DNA from: Zeimonas sp032027205
GTDB taxonomy: Bacteria; Pseudomonadota; Gammaproteobacteria; Burkholderiales; Burkholderiaceae_E
Reading direction: 5' to 3'
Length of the DNA: 64,000 nucleotides
Assembly (NCBI GenBank): GCA_032027205.1
Contig: JAVSMN010000001.1
Location: 3,723,418-3,787,417 of the forward strand
Part shown: piece after piece, positions 37,470 through 48,344 of the stretch
Layout: each line of letters starts with the position of its first letter
Numbering within the stretch: position 1 is the stretch's first letter
Notes under the pieces: generated by a model
What the model saw: the letters and a program-made list of their open reading frames with translations, nothing else
Database searches by the model: none
Told to the model about the DNA's origin: nothing
Made by a program: the position numbers and the translations under genes

Positions 37470-38415
37470 CCGACGCGAGTCGCCCCCCGCGCGTCGTTGC
37501 CGGCGCGGCCGAAGCGGTGCGCGAGCTGCGCACGCTGCGCGACCTGCTTCGCTGGGCGGTGTCGCGCTTCGAAGCCGCCGGTCTCGCCTACGGGCACGGC
37601 ACGGACAACGCCTGGGACGAGGCGGTCTCGCTGCTGCTGTACTCGCTGCACCTGCCGCCCGATCGCCTCGATCCCTGGCTCGACGCGCGGCTGTCGCGTC
37701 GCGAACGCGAGGCGGCGACGGCGCTCGTCGAGCGCCGCGTCGTTACGCGCGCGCCTGCGCCCTATCTCACCGGAGAAGCCTGGTTGCGCGGCTTGCGTTT
37801 CCTGTGCGACGAACGCGCGCTGGTGCCGCGCTCACCGATCGCCGAGGCGCTCGAAGAAGCGCTCGTGCAATGGATCGACGTGCATCGAGCGGGAGCGACA
37901 TTCGACCCGCACGCCGTGCTCGACCTGTGCACGGGCGGAGGCAGCCTGGCGATCTTCGCCGCGCACCTGTTTCCGCAGGCAACCGTGGTCGGCGCCGACC
38001 TCTCCGAAGCCGCGCTTGCGCTCGCGGCCGCCAACGCCTCGCTGCATGGGCTGGACGAACGCATCGCATGGGTCCGCTCCGACCTCTTCGAAGCGCTCGG
38101 CGCACGCCGTTTCGACCTGATCGTCTGCAACCCGCCGTACGTGAACGACGCGTCGATGCGCGCGTTGCCAGCGGAGTTCCGCGCCGAGCCGCACGCTGCG
38201 CTCGCCGGAGGACACGACGGCATGGATCTCGTGCGACGCATCGTCGCCGGTGCACGCCGGCATCTCGCCGGCGACGGCCTGCTCGTCCTCGAGATCGGAC
38301 ACGAGGCGGCGCACTTCGAAGCCGCCTTTCCGACGCTCGAGTTTCATTACCTGCCGGCGGCAGCGGGCGAGCAGTTGCTCGTGCTGATCGAGGCGGCCGC
38401 GCTTCCGCTGCCTGC

Positions 38416-38419
<4 letters not shown>
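37466..38419 (+). CDS. prmB: Ribosomal protein uL3 N5-glutamine methyltransferase PrmB
   Basis: A class I methyltransferase that methylates a glutamine of ribosomal protein L3. The 317-residue protein has an N-terminal helical domain (about 20-115), the SAM-binding motif VLDLCTGGGSLAIFAAHLFP, and the catalytic NPPYVNDASM. LCTGGG, with RSPIAEALEE upstream, favours PrmB over PrmC. Its stop overlaps the GTG of the ABC-F gene, and its start overlaps the dapE stop; the operon joins lysine synthesis with translation genes. Confidence 0.93.
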
Positions 38420-40410
<1,991 letters not shown>

Positions 40411-40484
40411 AGCGCAGGCTCAAGCCCGATCGGGCGACCCCGACCGGCGTCGAGGCCGCTACCGCTGCGCGTAAACGCTGCGGG

Positions 40485-40490
40485 TAGAAT
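40485..40490 (+). promoter_or_regulatory. -10 hexamer TAGAAT directly before the 3-hydroxyacyl-CoA dehydrogenase gene
   Basis: TAGAAT ends 6 bases before the ATG at 40497, so transcription would begin on the start codon itself. No ribosome site lies between. The -35 position 17 bases upstream shows no useful match. It sits in an 86-base gap after the ABC-F stop that otherwise holds only a short palindrome at about 40423-40434. Confidence 0.5.
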
Positions 40491-40496
40491 CGGCCG

Positions 40497-42077
40497 ATGA
40501 ACTCGCCCGCCTCGAACTCTCCCGAATCGGCCCCCTTCACGCGCGTCGGCGTTGTCGGCAGCGGCGCGATGGGCCGCGGCATCGCCCAGCTTTTCGCGCA
40601 GGCCGGGGTTGCCGTCCGACTGTACGACGCGAACCCGGCTGCCGTGGCCTCGGCGCTGGCCGCGCTGCATGACACCTTCGCGAAGCTCGTCGACAAGGGC
40701 CGACTCGCACCCGAGGCGGCACAGCGCGCGCGCGCGTCGCTCGAGTCGGTCGACTCGCTCGAGGCGCTCGCCGGTTGCGATCTCGTCGTCGAAGCGATCG
40801 TCGAGCAGCTCGACGCCAAGCGAGAGTTGTTCCAGTCGCTCGAGCCGATCGTCGGCGACGCGGCGGTGCTGGCCACCAACACCTCGTCGCTGTCGGTCAC
40901 TTCGATCGCCGCGCGCTGTCGCGTACCCGCGCGCATCGCCGGACTGCACTTCTTCAATCCGGTTCCGCTGATGAAGGTCGTCGAAGTCGTGCGCGCGATG
41001 CGCACCGACGAAGCGATCGTCGAGCGCCTCGTCGCGCTCGTGCGCGCGACCGGGCATCGTGCGGTGGTCACGCGCGACACGCCAGGCTTCATCGTCAACC
41101 ACGCCGGGCGTGCCTACGGCACCGAGGCGCTCGCCGCGCTCGGCGAAGGCGTCGCCGAAGTCGAGGCGATCGATCGCGTCCTGCGCGAGCAGGTGTCCTT
41201 CGACGGCAAGGGCTTCCGGCTCGGCCCGTTCGAGCTGCTCGACCTCACCGCGCTGGACGTCTCGCAGCCGGTGATGGAGTCGATCTACCGGCAGTTCTAC
41301 GACGAGCCGCGTTTTCGCCCGTCGGTGCTCGGTGCGCAGCGACTGGCTGCCGGCCTGCTCGGACGCAAGAGCGGCGAAGGCTTCTATCGCTACGACGGCA
41401 GCGGCGCTCGCACCGATGCACGCGCCGAGCCTGCTGCGCCTTCGGTCGCCGTGCGCCCGCCGGTGTGGATCGCGCCGGGCCCGCGCGCAGCGCTCGTCGA
41501 AGCGGCCGTACGGCAACTGGGCGGCGTCGTTCGCGGCGGCGATGCGCCCGGCGAGCACGAACTCGTCCTGGTCGCGCCGCTGGGCCGCGATGCGAGCGCC
41601 GCCTCGCGCGCGCAGGCGGCGGGCATCGATCTTCCTGCCGAGCGCGTGGTCGCGATCGACACGCTGTTCCCGATCGCACCGGGCAGCTGCCGGCGCCGCG
41701 TCCTGATGACCACGCCCGCCACGCGCAACGAGGTTCGCGACGCGGCGCACGCGCTGTTCGCCGCCGACGGCGTTCCGGTCACCGTGTTGCGCGACAGCCC
41801 CGGCTTCGTCGCGCAACGCGTGGTGGCGATGATCGTCTCGATCGGCAGCGAAATCGCGCAGCAGCGCATCGCCTCGCCCGCCGACATCGACGCCGCGGTG
41901 CGCGCGGGCCTCGGCTATCCGCTCGGACCGCTCGCCATGGGCGACGCGATCGGCGCGGCGACCGTCTGCGAGATTCTCGACAACCTGCATGCGCTCACCG
42001 GCGACCCGCGTTACCGCACGGGCGGCTGGCTGCGCAGGCGCGCGCAGCTCGGGCTTTCGCTGCTGCACGAGGACTGA
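40497..42077 (+). CDS. 3-hydroxyacyl-CoA dehydrogenase (PaaH-type)
   Basis: An NAD-dependent enzyme that oxidises 3-hydroxyacyl-CoA to 3-ketoacyl-CoA. The 526-residue protein has the Rossmann motif GVVGSGAMGRGIAQLFAQAG, the catalytic-region LHFFNPVPLMKVVEVV, and the domain-two segment DTPGFIVNHAGRAYGTEAL. A second copy of the helical dehydrogenase domain (about 390-520, DSPGFVAQRVVAMIVSIGSE) follows a linker. This two-domain length is typical of PaaH/PaaC-like enzymes of phenylacetate and related pathways rather than the short FadB2 type. The exact substrate is unknown. The enoyl-CoA hydratase gene follows by 4 bases. Confidence 0.92.
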   Translation: MNSPASNSPESAPFTRVGVVGSGAMGRGIAQLFAQAGVAVRLYDANPAAVASALAALHDTFAKLVDKGRLAPEAAQRARASLESVDSLEALAGCDLVVEAIVEQLDAKRELFQSLEPIVGDAAVLATNTSSLSVTSIAARCRVPARIAGLHFFNPVPLMKVVEVVRAMRTDEAIVERLVALVRATGHRAVVTRDTPGFIVNHAGRAYGTEALAALGEGVAEVEAIDRVLREQVSFDGKGFRLGPFELLDLTALDVSQPVMESIYRQFYDEPRFRPSVLGAQRLAAGLLGRKSGEGFYRYDGSGARTDARAEPAAPSVAVRPPVWIAPGPRAALVEAAVRQLGGVVRGGDAPGEHELVLVAPLGRDASAASRAQAAGIDLPAERVVAIDTLFPIAPGSCRRRVLMTTPATRNEVRDAAHALFAADGVPVTVLRDSPGFVAQRVVAMIVSIGSEIAQQRIASPADIDAAVRAGLGYPLGPLAMGDAIGAATVCEILDNLHALTGDPRYRTGGWLRRRAQLGLSLLHED

Positions 42078-42081
42078 TCCG

Positions 42082-42876
42082 GTGTCGGCGCGGCTGCTCG
42101 ACGAGCGCCGTGGCGCCGTCCTCGTGCTGCGCATCTCCAACCCCGGGGCGCGCAACGCGCTGCACCCCGACGTCTATTCGGCGGGCATCGACGCCTTCAG
42201 CCGCGCCGCCGGCGACGCGCAGGTGCGCGCCGTCGTTCTCGCTGGCGACGGCGAGCACTTCTGCGCCGGCGGCAACCTGAACCGGCTTCGCGAGAACCGC
42301 GCGAAGGATCCCGCGTTGCAGGCCGCGTCGATCGACCTGCTGAATCGCTGGGTGCTCGCAATCCGCGATTGTCCGAAGCCGGTAATCGCGGCAGTCGAAG
42401 GCGCCGCCGCCGGGGCCGGCTTCTCGCTCGTGCTCGCCTGCGACCTGGTGGTCGCCGCGCGCGACGCGCGCTTCGCGATGTCGTACGTGCGCGTCGGGTT
42501 GAGCCCCGATGGCGGATCGAGCTGGTTTCTCGGCAACCGCGTCCCCTACCCGCTCGCCTACGAATGGCTGTCCACCGGCGAGCCGATCGACGCCACGCGC
42601 CTGCACGTGGCGGGGCTGGTCAACGAACTCGTCGAGCCGGGACACGCGCTCGACGCGGCACTGGCGCGCGCCGAGCGGCTCGCGCGCGGCCCGGCGTTCG
42701 CGCTGGCGCACATCAAGTCGCTGTTGTCGGACGGCGAACGCGCAGCGCTGGTACATCGCCAGCAGCGGGAACGCGACGCGTTCGTCGCGTCGCTGCTTCA
42801 CGAAGACGCCGCCGAGGGAATCGCAGCCTTCCTCGGCAAGCGCGCGCCGCGCTTCGACGGCAGCGAACCGCGATGA
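42082..42876 (+). CDS. Enoyl-CoA hydratase/isomerase family protein
   Basis: A crotonase-fold protein of 264 residues that probably hydrates or isomerises enoyl-CoA. The oxyanion-hole segments LAGDGEHFCAGGNLNRL and VEGAAAGAGFSLVLACD are intact. The usual catalytic glutamates of classical hydratases are not evident: the region after the second oxyanion strand reads YVRVGLSPDGGSSWFL, as in PaaG/isomerase-type members with Asp. This favours an isomerase-like activity but is not proof. The GTG at 42082, 4 bases after the dehydrogenase, matches the family start. The next gene is 31 bases on. Confidence 0.88.
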   Translation: MSARLLDERRGAVLVLRISNPGARNALHPDVYSAGIDAFSRAAGDAQVRAVVLAGDGEHFCAGGNLNRLRENRAKDPALQAASIDLLNRWVLAIRDCPKPVIAAVEGAAAGAGFSLVLACDLVVAARDARFAMSYVRVGLSPDGGSSWFLGNRVPYPLAYEWLSTGEPIDATRLHVAGLVNELVEPGHALDAALARAERLARGPAFALAHIKSLLSDGERAALVHRQQRERDAFVASLLHEDAAEGIAAFLGKRAPRFDGSEPR

Positions 42877-42907
42877 CCGGCACCTGCACAAAGCAACGAG
42901 GCAAGCG

Positions 42908-43990
42908 ATGAGCGCCAGCGGAGAGAACGAGAACGTCGGCACGACGACGGTGCCCGAGCGGCTTCGCGTCGACGTCGAGTCGCTCGGACGCTGGCTCGCG
43001 GCGAACGTCGAGGGCTACGCAGGGCCGCTCGAGGTCCAGTTGTTCCGCGGTGGCCAGTCGAACCCGACCTACCTGCTGACGACGCCCGCTGCGCGCTACG
43101 TGATGCGCTCGAAGCCCGCTCCGGCCGCTCGCCTGCTGCCGTCGGCGCACGCGATCGAGCGCGAGTTCCGCGTGCTCGATGCGCTCGCGCGCACCGACCT
43201 GCCGGTGCCGCGCGTGCACGCCCTGTGCGAGAACGAATCGGTGATCGGGCGCGCGTTCTACGTGATGGAGCACGTCGACGGTCGCGTCCTGTGGGACCAG
43301 TCGCTGCCGCAGGCCACGCGCGACGAGCGCGCGGCGATCTACGACGAAATGAACCGCGTGATCGCGGCGCTGCACTCGATCGACCCCGAAGCGATCGGGC
43401 TGGGCGGGTTCGGCCGGCCCGGCAACTACTTCGCGCGCCAGATCGCGCGCTGGAGCAGCCAGTACCAGGCCTCGGAAACCGAAGCGATCGAGGCGATGAA
43501 CCGCCTGATCGAATGGCTGCCCGCGCACGTTCCGCCCGGCGACGAGACGTCGATCGTGCACGGCGACTTCCGGCTCGACAATCTCGTCTTCGACGCGCAG
43601 GCGCCGCGCATTCGCGCGATCCTCGACTGGGAGCTGTCCACGCTCGGCCATCCGCTGGCGGATTTCTCCTACCACTGCATGGCCTGGCACATCGAGCCGG
43701 GACAATTCCGCGGAATCGCCGGCCTCGATCACGCGGCGCTCGGCATCCCGGCCGAACGCGAATACATCGAACGCTACTGCCAGCGCACCGGGCGCGATCC
43801 CGCGCGCGTGCTCGAGCACTGGGATTTCTACCTCGCGTACAACCTGTTCCGGCTGGCGGCGATCCTGCAGGGCATCATGAAGCGCGCCGTCGAAGGCACC
43901 GCCTCGAACGCGAAGGCGGTCGATGCCGGACGCCGGGCACGCCCGCTCGCCGAACTCGGCTGGCGCATCGCGCAGGGAGTGAAGCGATGA
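42908..43990 (+). CDS. Phosphotransferase family protein (APH fold, ACAD10/11-like)
   Basis: A kinase-fold protein of 360 residues like those fused to or beside acyl-CoA dehydrogenases (ACAD10/ACAD11 family). These phosphorylate 4-hydroxyacyl-CoAs in mammals; the bacterial role is inferred. Visible motifs are the N-lobe FRGGQSNPTYLLTT and VMRSKPAP, the catalytic loop VHGDFRLDNLVFD and metal-binding ILDWELSTLGHPLADFSYHC. The operon with a hydroxyacyl-CoA dehydrogenase and enoyl-CoA hydratase fits acyl-CoA metabolism rather than antibiotic resistance. The stop overlaps the GST gene as ATGA. Confidence 0.88.
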   Translation: MSASGENENVGTTTVPERLRVDVESLGRWLAANVEGYAGPLEVQLFRGGQSNPTYLLTTPAARYVMRSKPAPAARLLPSAHAIEREFRVLDALARTDLPVPRVHALCENESVIGRAFYVMEHVDGRVLWDQSLPQATRDERAAIYDEMNRVIAALHSIDPEAIGLGGFGRPGNYFARQIARWSSQYQASETEAIEAMNRLIEWLPAHVPPGDETSIVHGDFRLDNLVFDAQAPRIRAILDWELSTLGHPLADFSYHCMAWHIEPGQFRGIAGLDHAALGIPAEREYIERYCQRTGRDPARVLEHWDFYLAYNLFRLAAILQGIMKRAVEGTASNAKAVDAGRRARPLAELGWRIAQGVKR

Positions 43991-44679
43991 TCGACGTCTA
44001 CACCTGGCCCACGCCGAACGGCCACAAGATCCACATCCTGCTCGAGGAGTGCGAGCTGCCCTACGCGGTGCACGCGATCGACATCTCCGCCGGCGACCAG
44101 TTCTCCCCCGACTTCCTCGCGATAAGCCCGAACAACAAGATCCCGGCGATCGTCGACGACGAAGGTCCCGACGGCGAGCCGATCTCGTTGTTCGAATCGG
44201 GCGCGATCCTCGTCTATCTCGCCGCGAAAACGGGCCGTTTCCTGCCGCAGGACACGCGCGGGAAGTACGACGTGCTGCAGTGGCTGATGTTCCAGATGGG
44301 CGGCATCGGACCGATGCTCGGGCAGGCGCATCACTTCCGCAACTACGCGCCGCAGAGGATCGCCTACGGCATCGAGCGCTACACCAACGAGGCGAAGCGC
44401 CTGTACGGCGTGCTCGACCGCCGCCTGTCCGCCACCGGCGACTGGCTGGCTGCGGGCGAATACTCGATCGCCGACATCGCGACCTGGCCGTGGATCCGTT
44501 CGCACGGCAACCAGGGCGTGTCGCTGGACGACTACCCGAACGTGCGACGATGGTTCGACACGATCGGCGAGCGCCCGGCCGTGCGGCGCGCGATCACCGT
44601 GCTGGCCGACCGGCGCAAGCCGACGATGGACGAGATGGCGCGCGAGGTGCTGTTCGGCGAGCGCCAGTACCGTCGATGA
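43987..44679 (+). CDS. yfcG: YfcG-type glutathione S-transferase / disulfide reductase
   Basis: A nu-class glutathione transferase of 230 residues. The start YTWPTPNGHKIHILLEE carries the Thr-Pro-Asn-Gly motif of YfcG, which uses glutathione for disulfide reduction. ISPNNKIPAIVD and SLFESGAILVYLAAKTGRF form the glutathione site. The C-terminal helical domain includes GEYSIADIATWPWIRSH. It may protect against electrophiles produced by the upstream CoA pathway; that link is only by operon position. Confidence 0.92.
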   Translation: MIDVYTWPTPNGHKIHILLEECELPYAVHAIDISAGDQFSPDFLAISPNNKIPAIVDDEGPDGEPISLFESGAILVYLAAKTGRFLPQDTRGKYDVLQWLMFQMGGIGPMLGQAHHFRNYAPQRIAYGIERYTNEAKRLYGVLDRRLSATGDWLAAGEYSIADIATWPWIRSHGNQGVSLDDYPNVRRWFDTIGERPAVRRAITVLADRRKPTMDEMAREVLFGERQYRR

Positions 44680-44725
44680 CAGCGCGAGCGCCGCGCTGCG
44701 GGCTGCGCAGGACTATCGCGCGCCG

Positions 44726-45193
44726 CTACTGCAACGGCTCTTCGGCCGCCGCCGGGATCGGGAAGCTGAAGACGTCGATGCCTTCGTCGGCGAGTTCGGC
44801 GCGCTGTTCGGCGGTGGTCACGCCGCGGATTCCGCGCTCGGGCGCTTCCTGGTAATGGATGCGACGCGCCTCTTCGGCGAAACGCTCGCCGACGTCCTCG
44901 GTATTGCGCACGAGATGCCGCGCCGCCTCGAGCCACAGCGCGCGCAGTTGCGTGTCGGTGGGCATCGCCGTCGCCTGGGCGCCCGGAGCTGTTGCGGCGG
45001 GCTGCGGCGGGCGCGCTTCGGGGGCGTTCGACAGATTCAGCCGCGGCGCGCTTGGCGTGCGGCGCACCTTCGCGCTCTCGCAGACGGGACAATGCACCAG
45101 CGAGCGCGCGAGTTGCTCGTCGAAGGCTACGGCCGACGCGAACCAGCCCTCGAAAGCGTGGCCGTGCTCGCAGGAAAGATCGAATACTTTCAT
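44726..45193 (-). CDS. DUF1178 family zinc-ribbon-like protein
   Basis: A 155-residue protein of the DUF1178 family, function unknown. The N-terminus MKVFDLSCEHGHAFEGWFAS and the HCPVCESAKVRRTPSAPRL segment give a Cys/His set that could bind zinc. A Pro/Ala-rich linker (about 55-80) is followed by the conserved C-terminal half with LVRNTEDVGERFAEEARRIH. The ATG at 45193 follows the family start; the upstream ATG at 45201 opens only a three-codon frame. A TAGAAT hexamer ends 10 bases before the ATG. It is divergent from mnmH. Confidence 0.88.
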   Translation of the reverse strand: MKVFDLSCEHGHAFEGWFASAVAFDEQLARSLVHCPVCESAKVRRTPSAPRLNLSNAPEARPPQPAATAPGAQATAMPTDTQLRALWLEAARHLVRNTEDVGERFAEEARRIHYQEAPERGIRGVTTAEQRAELADEGIDVFSFPIPAAAEEPLQ

Positions 45194-45203
45194 ACCGTCA
45201 TGA

Positions 45204-45209
45204 ATTCTA
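45204..45209 (-). promoter_or_regulatory. -10 hexamer TAGAAT for the DUF1178 gene
   Basis: The hexamer on the minus strand gives a start near 45197, leaving only about 4 bases before the ATG. It lies in the 86-base divergent gap shared with mnmH. No -35 box is obvious. Confidence 0.45.
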
Positions 45210-45279
45210 CGGGTTTTTCGCCGGCGCTTCGCCGCGCGCCCTCGCGTCTGCGAAGCGGCGCAACGCAGGGAACGCGCGC

Positions 45280-46368
45280 ATGAAGGCGCCGCAACGCGTC
45301 TCGATCGCGGAGGCGCTCGCGCCGGACGCGCGTTTCGACGCGGTCGTCGATGCGCGCAGCCCCGCCGAGTTCGCCGAAGATCACCTGCCGGGCGCGATCA
45401 GCGCGCCGGTGCTCGACGACGCCGAACGGGCGCTGGTCGGCACGATCTACAAGCAGCAGTCGGCCTTCGTCGCCCGACGCACGGGCGCGGCGATCGTCTC
45501 GCGCAATATCGCCTCGCTGATCGAGCATGGCTTCGCCGACTGTCCGCCCGGCTGGCGCCCGCTCGTCTACTGCTGGCGCGGCGGCAATCGCTCCGATTCG
45601 CTCGCAACCGTGTTCGCCGCGATCGGCTGGCGCACGAGCGTCGTGGACGGCGGCTACCGCGAATTCCGTCGGCACGTGATCGACGAACTCGCGCGACTGC
45701 CGCCACGCCTGCGCTGGCACGTCGTCGCTGGTCCCACCGGCAGCGGCAAGAGCCGCCTGCTGCAGCGCTTGGCCGAACGCGGCGAACAGGTGCTCGACCT
45801 GGAAGCGATCGCGCGCCACCGGGGTTCGGTGCTCGGCCTGCTGCCCGACGAGACGCAACCCTCGCAGAAGGCTTTCGAGACCGGCTTGTGGGATGGCCTG
45901 CGCCGCTTCGACGCGGACCGCGTCGTGTTCGTCGAGTCGGAGAGTCGTCGCGTCGGTCGCTGTCACGTGCCCGATGCGGTCATCGACGCGATGCGCGCCG
46001 CGCCCTGCACGAGCCTTCGGGCAGCGATCGACGTTCGCGCGCGGCTGCTGCTCGACGAGTACCGCCATTTCGTCGACGACCCGGCGCAGTTGTTCGAGCG
46101 CCTGGATCGACTGCTCGAACTGCACGGACGCGCGCGCATCGACTCGTGGAAGGAAATGGCGCGCGCCGGACGCTGGCACGAGTTCGTCGAGTCGATGCTG
46201 GCCGTGCACTACGACCCGGCGTATGCGCGTTCGATGCGCCAGAACTACGCGCAGATCGACTCGCGCGAGGCGCTCGACGTGGATGCGGCCGACGCGACGC
46301 TCGATCGCGCGGCCACCGAACTGATCGACCGGGCGCAGCGGGCCGCTGGCGTCGCACCGCCCGCCTGA
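45280..46368 (+). CDS. mnmH: tRNA 2-selenouridine synthase
   Basis: Replaces the sulfur of 2-thiouridine at the tRNA wobble base with selenium, through a geranylated intermediate. The 362-residue protein has an N-terminal rhodanese domain with the catalytic cysteine in VYCWRGGNRSDSLA (Cys98) and a C-terminal P-loop domain, AGPTGSGKSRLLQRL (150-164). It ends in the NYAQIDSREALDV region typical of SelU. The ATG at 45280 was chosen because the family starts about 20 residues before the first rhodanese strand. The selenophosphate synthetase gene selD, normally needed, is not in the window. Confidence 0.94.
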   Translation: MKAPQRVSIAEALAPDARFDAVVDARSPAEFAEDHLPGAISAPVLDDAERALVGTIYKQQSAFVARRTGAAIVSRNIASLIEHGFADCPPGWRPLVYCWRGGNRSDSLATVFAAIGWRTSVVDGGYREFRRHVIDELARLPPRLRWHVVAGPTGSGKSRLLQRLAERGEQVLDLEAIARHRGSVLGLLPDETQPSQKAFETGLWDGLRRFDADRVVFVESESRRVGRCHVPDAVIDAMRAAPCTSLRAAIDVRARLLLDEYRHFVDDPAQLFERLDRLLELHGRARIDSWKEMARAGRWHEFVESMLAVHYDPAYARSMRQNYAQIDSREALDVDAADATLDRAATELIDRAQRAAGVAPPA

Positions 46369-46369
46369 A

Positions 46370-46394
46370 GCGCGCCGCTGCCGCCGCGGCGCGC
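46370..46394. repeat. 9-base GC inverted repeat between mnmH and ppiD ends
   Basis: GCGCGCCGC (46370-46378) and GCGGCGCGC (46386-46394) form a perfect stem with a 7-base loop right after the mnmH stop. It lies between two convergent genes and could terminate either transcript, though no U-tract follows. Confidence 0.45.
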
Positions 46395-46413
46395 GCCCCC
46401 GGCTGCGCCGCGA

Positions 46414-48330
46414 TCAGCGGTTCTCGTTGCCGCCGAGGCGCTCCGGGTAGCGCACGACCTTCGCGTCGGCGATCACCGAGGCGACGTAGTCGCCGAGCAG
46501 CTGCTGCGAATAAGCCTGCGACAGCTGTTGTCGGTAGGCATCGCGTCGCTGCGCCACCAGCGCCGGGTCGGGCGGCGTGACGCGGACGATCTCGTAGACG
46601 GCGTAGCCCTGCTCGCCCAGGTCCACACCCACGTAGGCAGGAAGCGAATCGGCCGACGCGCGGAAGACCGGTTCGAGCGCGGCGGCAGGAAAATCGCCCG
46701 GCGCACTGCGACGAACGCTGTGCGAAGCGCCGAAGTCGTCGGGCTTCGCGCCCTCGCCCTTGCGCAACTGCGCCAGCCGCGATTCGCCGGCCTTCACCGC
46801 CCGCTCGTGCGCCTGCTCGGCGACGAGGCGCTTGCGCACTTCGTCCTTCACCTCGTCGAAGGGGCGACGGCGTGCGGCGTGGTACTCGACGATGCGCGCG
46901 GATGCGAGCCGGTTCGGACCGACGTCGATCGCCTCGGTGTTGTTCTTGCCTTCGATCGAGTCGCTGCGGAACAGCGCCTGCAGCAGGCGCCGGTCGTTCA
47001 GCGGATTCTCGCGCGGCAACTGCGGGTTTCCTTCGCGCCCGACGTCGGCCGTCTCGATCTTCAGGCCGAAGCGTTTCGCCGCCGGCTCGAGCGAATCGGG
47101 CTGTTCGTAGACGAGGTTGCTGAACGTGTCTGCCGCCTCGGCATAGCGCGTGGAAGCCAGCTGGGTGCGGATCTCGCTCTCGATCTCGGGACGCACCGAT
47201 TCGAAGCTCTTCTGCGTTGCCGGCCGGATGTCGGTGACGCGGATGATATGGAAGCCGAACTCGGTCTCGACGACGCCGCTCGTCTGTCCGACCTGCAGGC
47301 CGAAGGCGGCGTCGGCGAAAGGCTGGACCATCATGTCGCGCGTGAAGAAACCGAGGTCGCCTCCGGCGTTCGCCGAACCCGGATCCTGCGACTCCTTGCG
47401 CGCGAGCTCGACGAAGTCGGCGCCGTCCTTCAGCTTGCGCTCGATCGCCTCGGCCCGGTTGCGCGCCGCCTGGCGCTGCTCGGCGCTCGCGCCCGGGTCC
47501 ACCCGAATCAGGATGTGACTGGCGCGACGCTGCTCCGCCGTCGTGAAGCGCGCCTTGTTCTGCTCGTAGTAGCTGCGCGCATCGTCGGCCGAGACCTCGA
47601 TGGTGCTCGCGATCGCGTCCTGGGTAAGCAAGACGTAGTCGACCTTCGCGTGCTCGGGCTCCTCGAAAGCCGCGGCATTGCGCTCGTACCAGTCAGCGAG
47701 CTGATCGTCGGTAGGCTGGATGTCCTTCGCGAACGAATCGGGCGCGACCAGCAGTTGCCGCACCTCGCGCGTCTGCTCGGCGAACGCGATCACCGCCTCG
47801 ACCACCGACGCAGGCACGGTGACGGTTTGCGCGATCGCTTCGGGCATCGTCTGCAGGGCGACCTCGCGGCGCATCTCCGCCTCGAAAGCGGCCTCCGACT
47901 GGCCGCGCGCGCGCAGCGCGTTGCGGTAGCGCTCGAAATCGAAAGCGCCTCCGGTGCCGCCGAGGCCGGTTGCGCGGATCGTCGCGCGCAGTCGGGCATC
48001 GGGAACGACGACGCGATGGTCGATGGCGTCGATCAGCAAGGCGCGCTGGGCGATCAGCGAATCGAGGATGCGCTGGCGTGCCTGCGGCGTATCGAGCATC
48101 GACGAGTCGAACCGATCGCCGAGCGCCTGGCGCAGCTGCTCGCTCTGCTGGCGCTGGGCGAACTCGAAATCCTGCCGCGTGATCTTCGCGTCGCCCACGG
48201 TGGCGAGCGCGCCCTCGCTGGAGAAGAACTGCTCGTAGCCCTGGATGCCGAAGAAGGCGAAGGCGGGAAATATCAGCAGCAGCAACAGCAGCTGCATCAA
48301 GCGCTGATGCTTACGGATCCATTCGAACAT
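46414..48330 (-). CDS. ppiD: PpiD-like membrane-anchored peptidyl-prolyl isomerase/chaperone
   Basis: A periplasmic folding factor anchored near the Sec translocon. The 638-residue protein has one N-terminal membrane helix (about 12-30), a SurA-like N-terminal chaperone domain (about 35-220), a parvulin PPIC domain (RRASHILIRVDPGAS at about 270, through ETEFGFHIIRVTDI) and a helical C-terminal region. The place next to hupB matches E. coli and other proteobacteria. The ATG at 48330 begins 14 bases after a strong terminator and has no evident ribosome site or promoter. Confidence 0.94.
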   Translation of the reverse strand: MFEWIRKHQRLMQLLLLLLIFPAFAFFGIQGYEQFFSSEGALATVGDAKITRQDFEFAQRQQSEQLRQALGDRFDSSMLDTPQARQRILDSLIAQRALLIDAIDHRVVVPDARLRATIRATGLGGTGGAFDFERYRNALRARGQSEAAFEAEMRREVALQTMPEAIAQTVTVPASVVEAVIAFAEQTREVRQLLVAPDSFAKDIQPTDDQLADWYERNAAAFEEPEHAKVDYVLLTQDAIASTIEVSADDARSYYEQNKARFTTAEQRRASHILIRVDPGASAEQRQAARNRAEAIERKLKDGADFVELARKESQDPGSANAGGDLGFFTRDMMVQPFADAAFGLQVGQTSGVVETEFGFHIIRVTDIRPATQKSFESVRPEIESEIRTQLASTRYAEAADTFSNLVYEQPDSLEPAAKRFGLKIETADVGREGNPQLPRENPLNDRRLLQALFRSDSIEGKNNTEAIDVGPNRLASARIVEYHAARRRPFDEVKDEVRKRLVAEQAHERAVKAGESRLAQLRKGEGAKPDDFGASHSVRRSAPGDFPAAALEPVFRASADSLPAYVGVDLGEQGYAVYEIVRVTPPDPALVAQRRDAYRQQLSQAYSQQLLGDYVASVIADAKVVRYPERLGGNENR

Positions 48331-48344
48331 GCGCTGAGGGTCCG

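Noticed and set aside
40423..40434. GCCCGATCGGGC palindrome after the ABC-F gene as a terminator
   Set aside because: No U-tract follows and the stem is short; it may simply be chance in GC-rich sequence.
42908..43990. The APH-fold gene as an aminoglycoside resistance determinant
   Set aside because: Its motifs and operon fit the ACAD10/11-like metabolic family, and no resistance context or mobile element is present.
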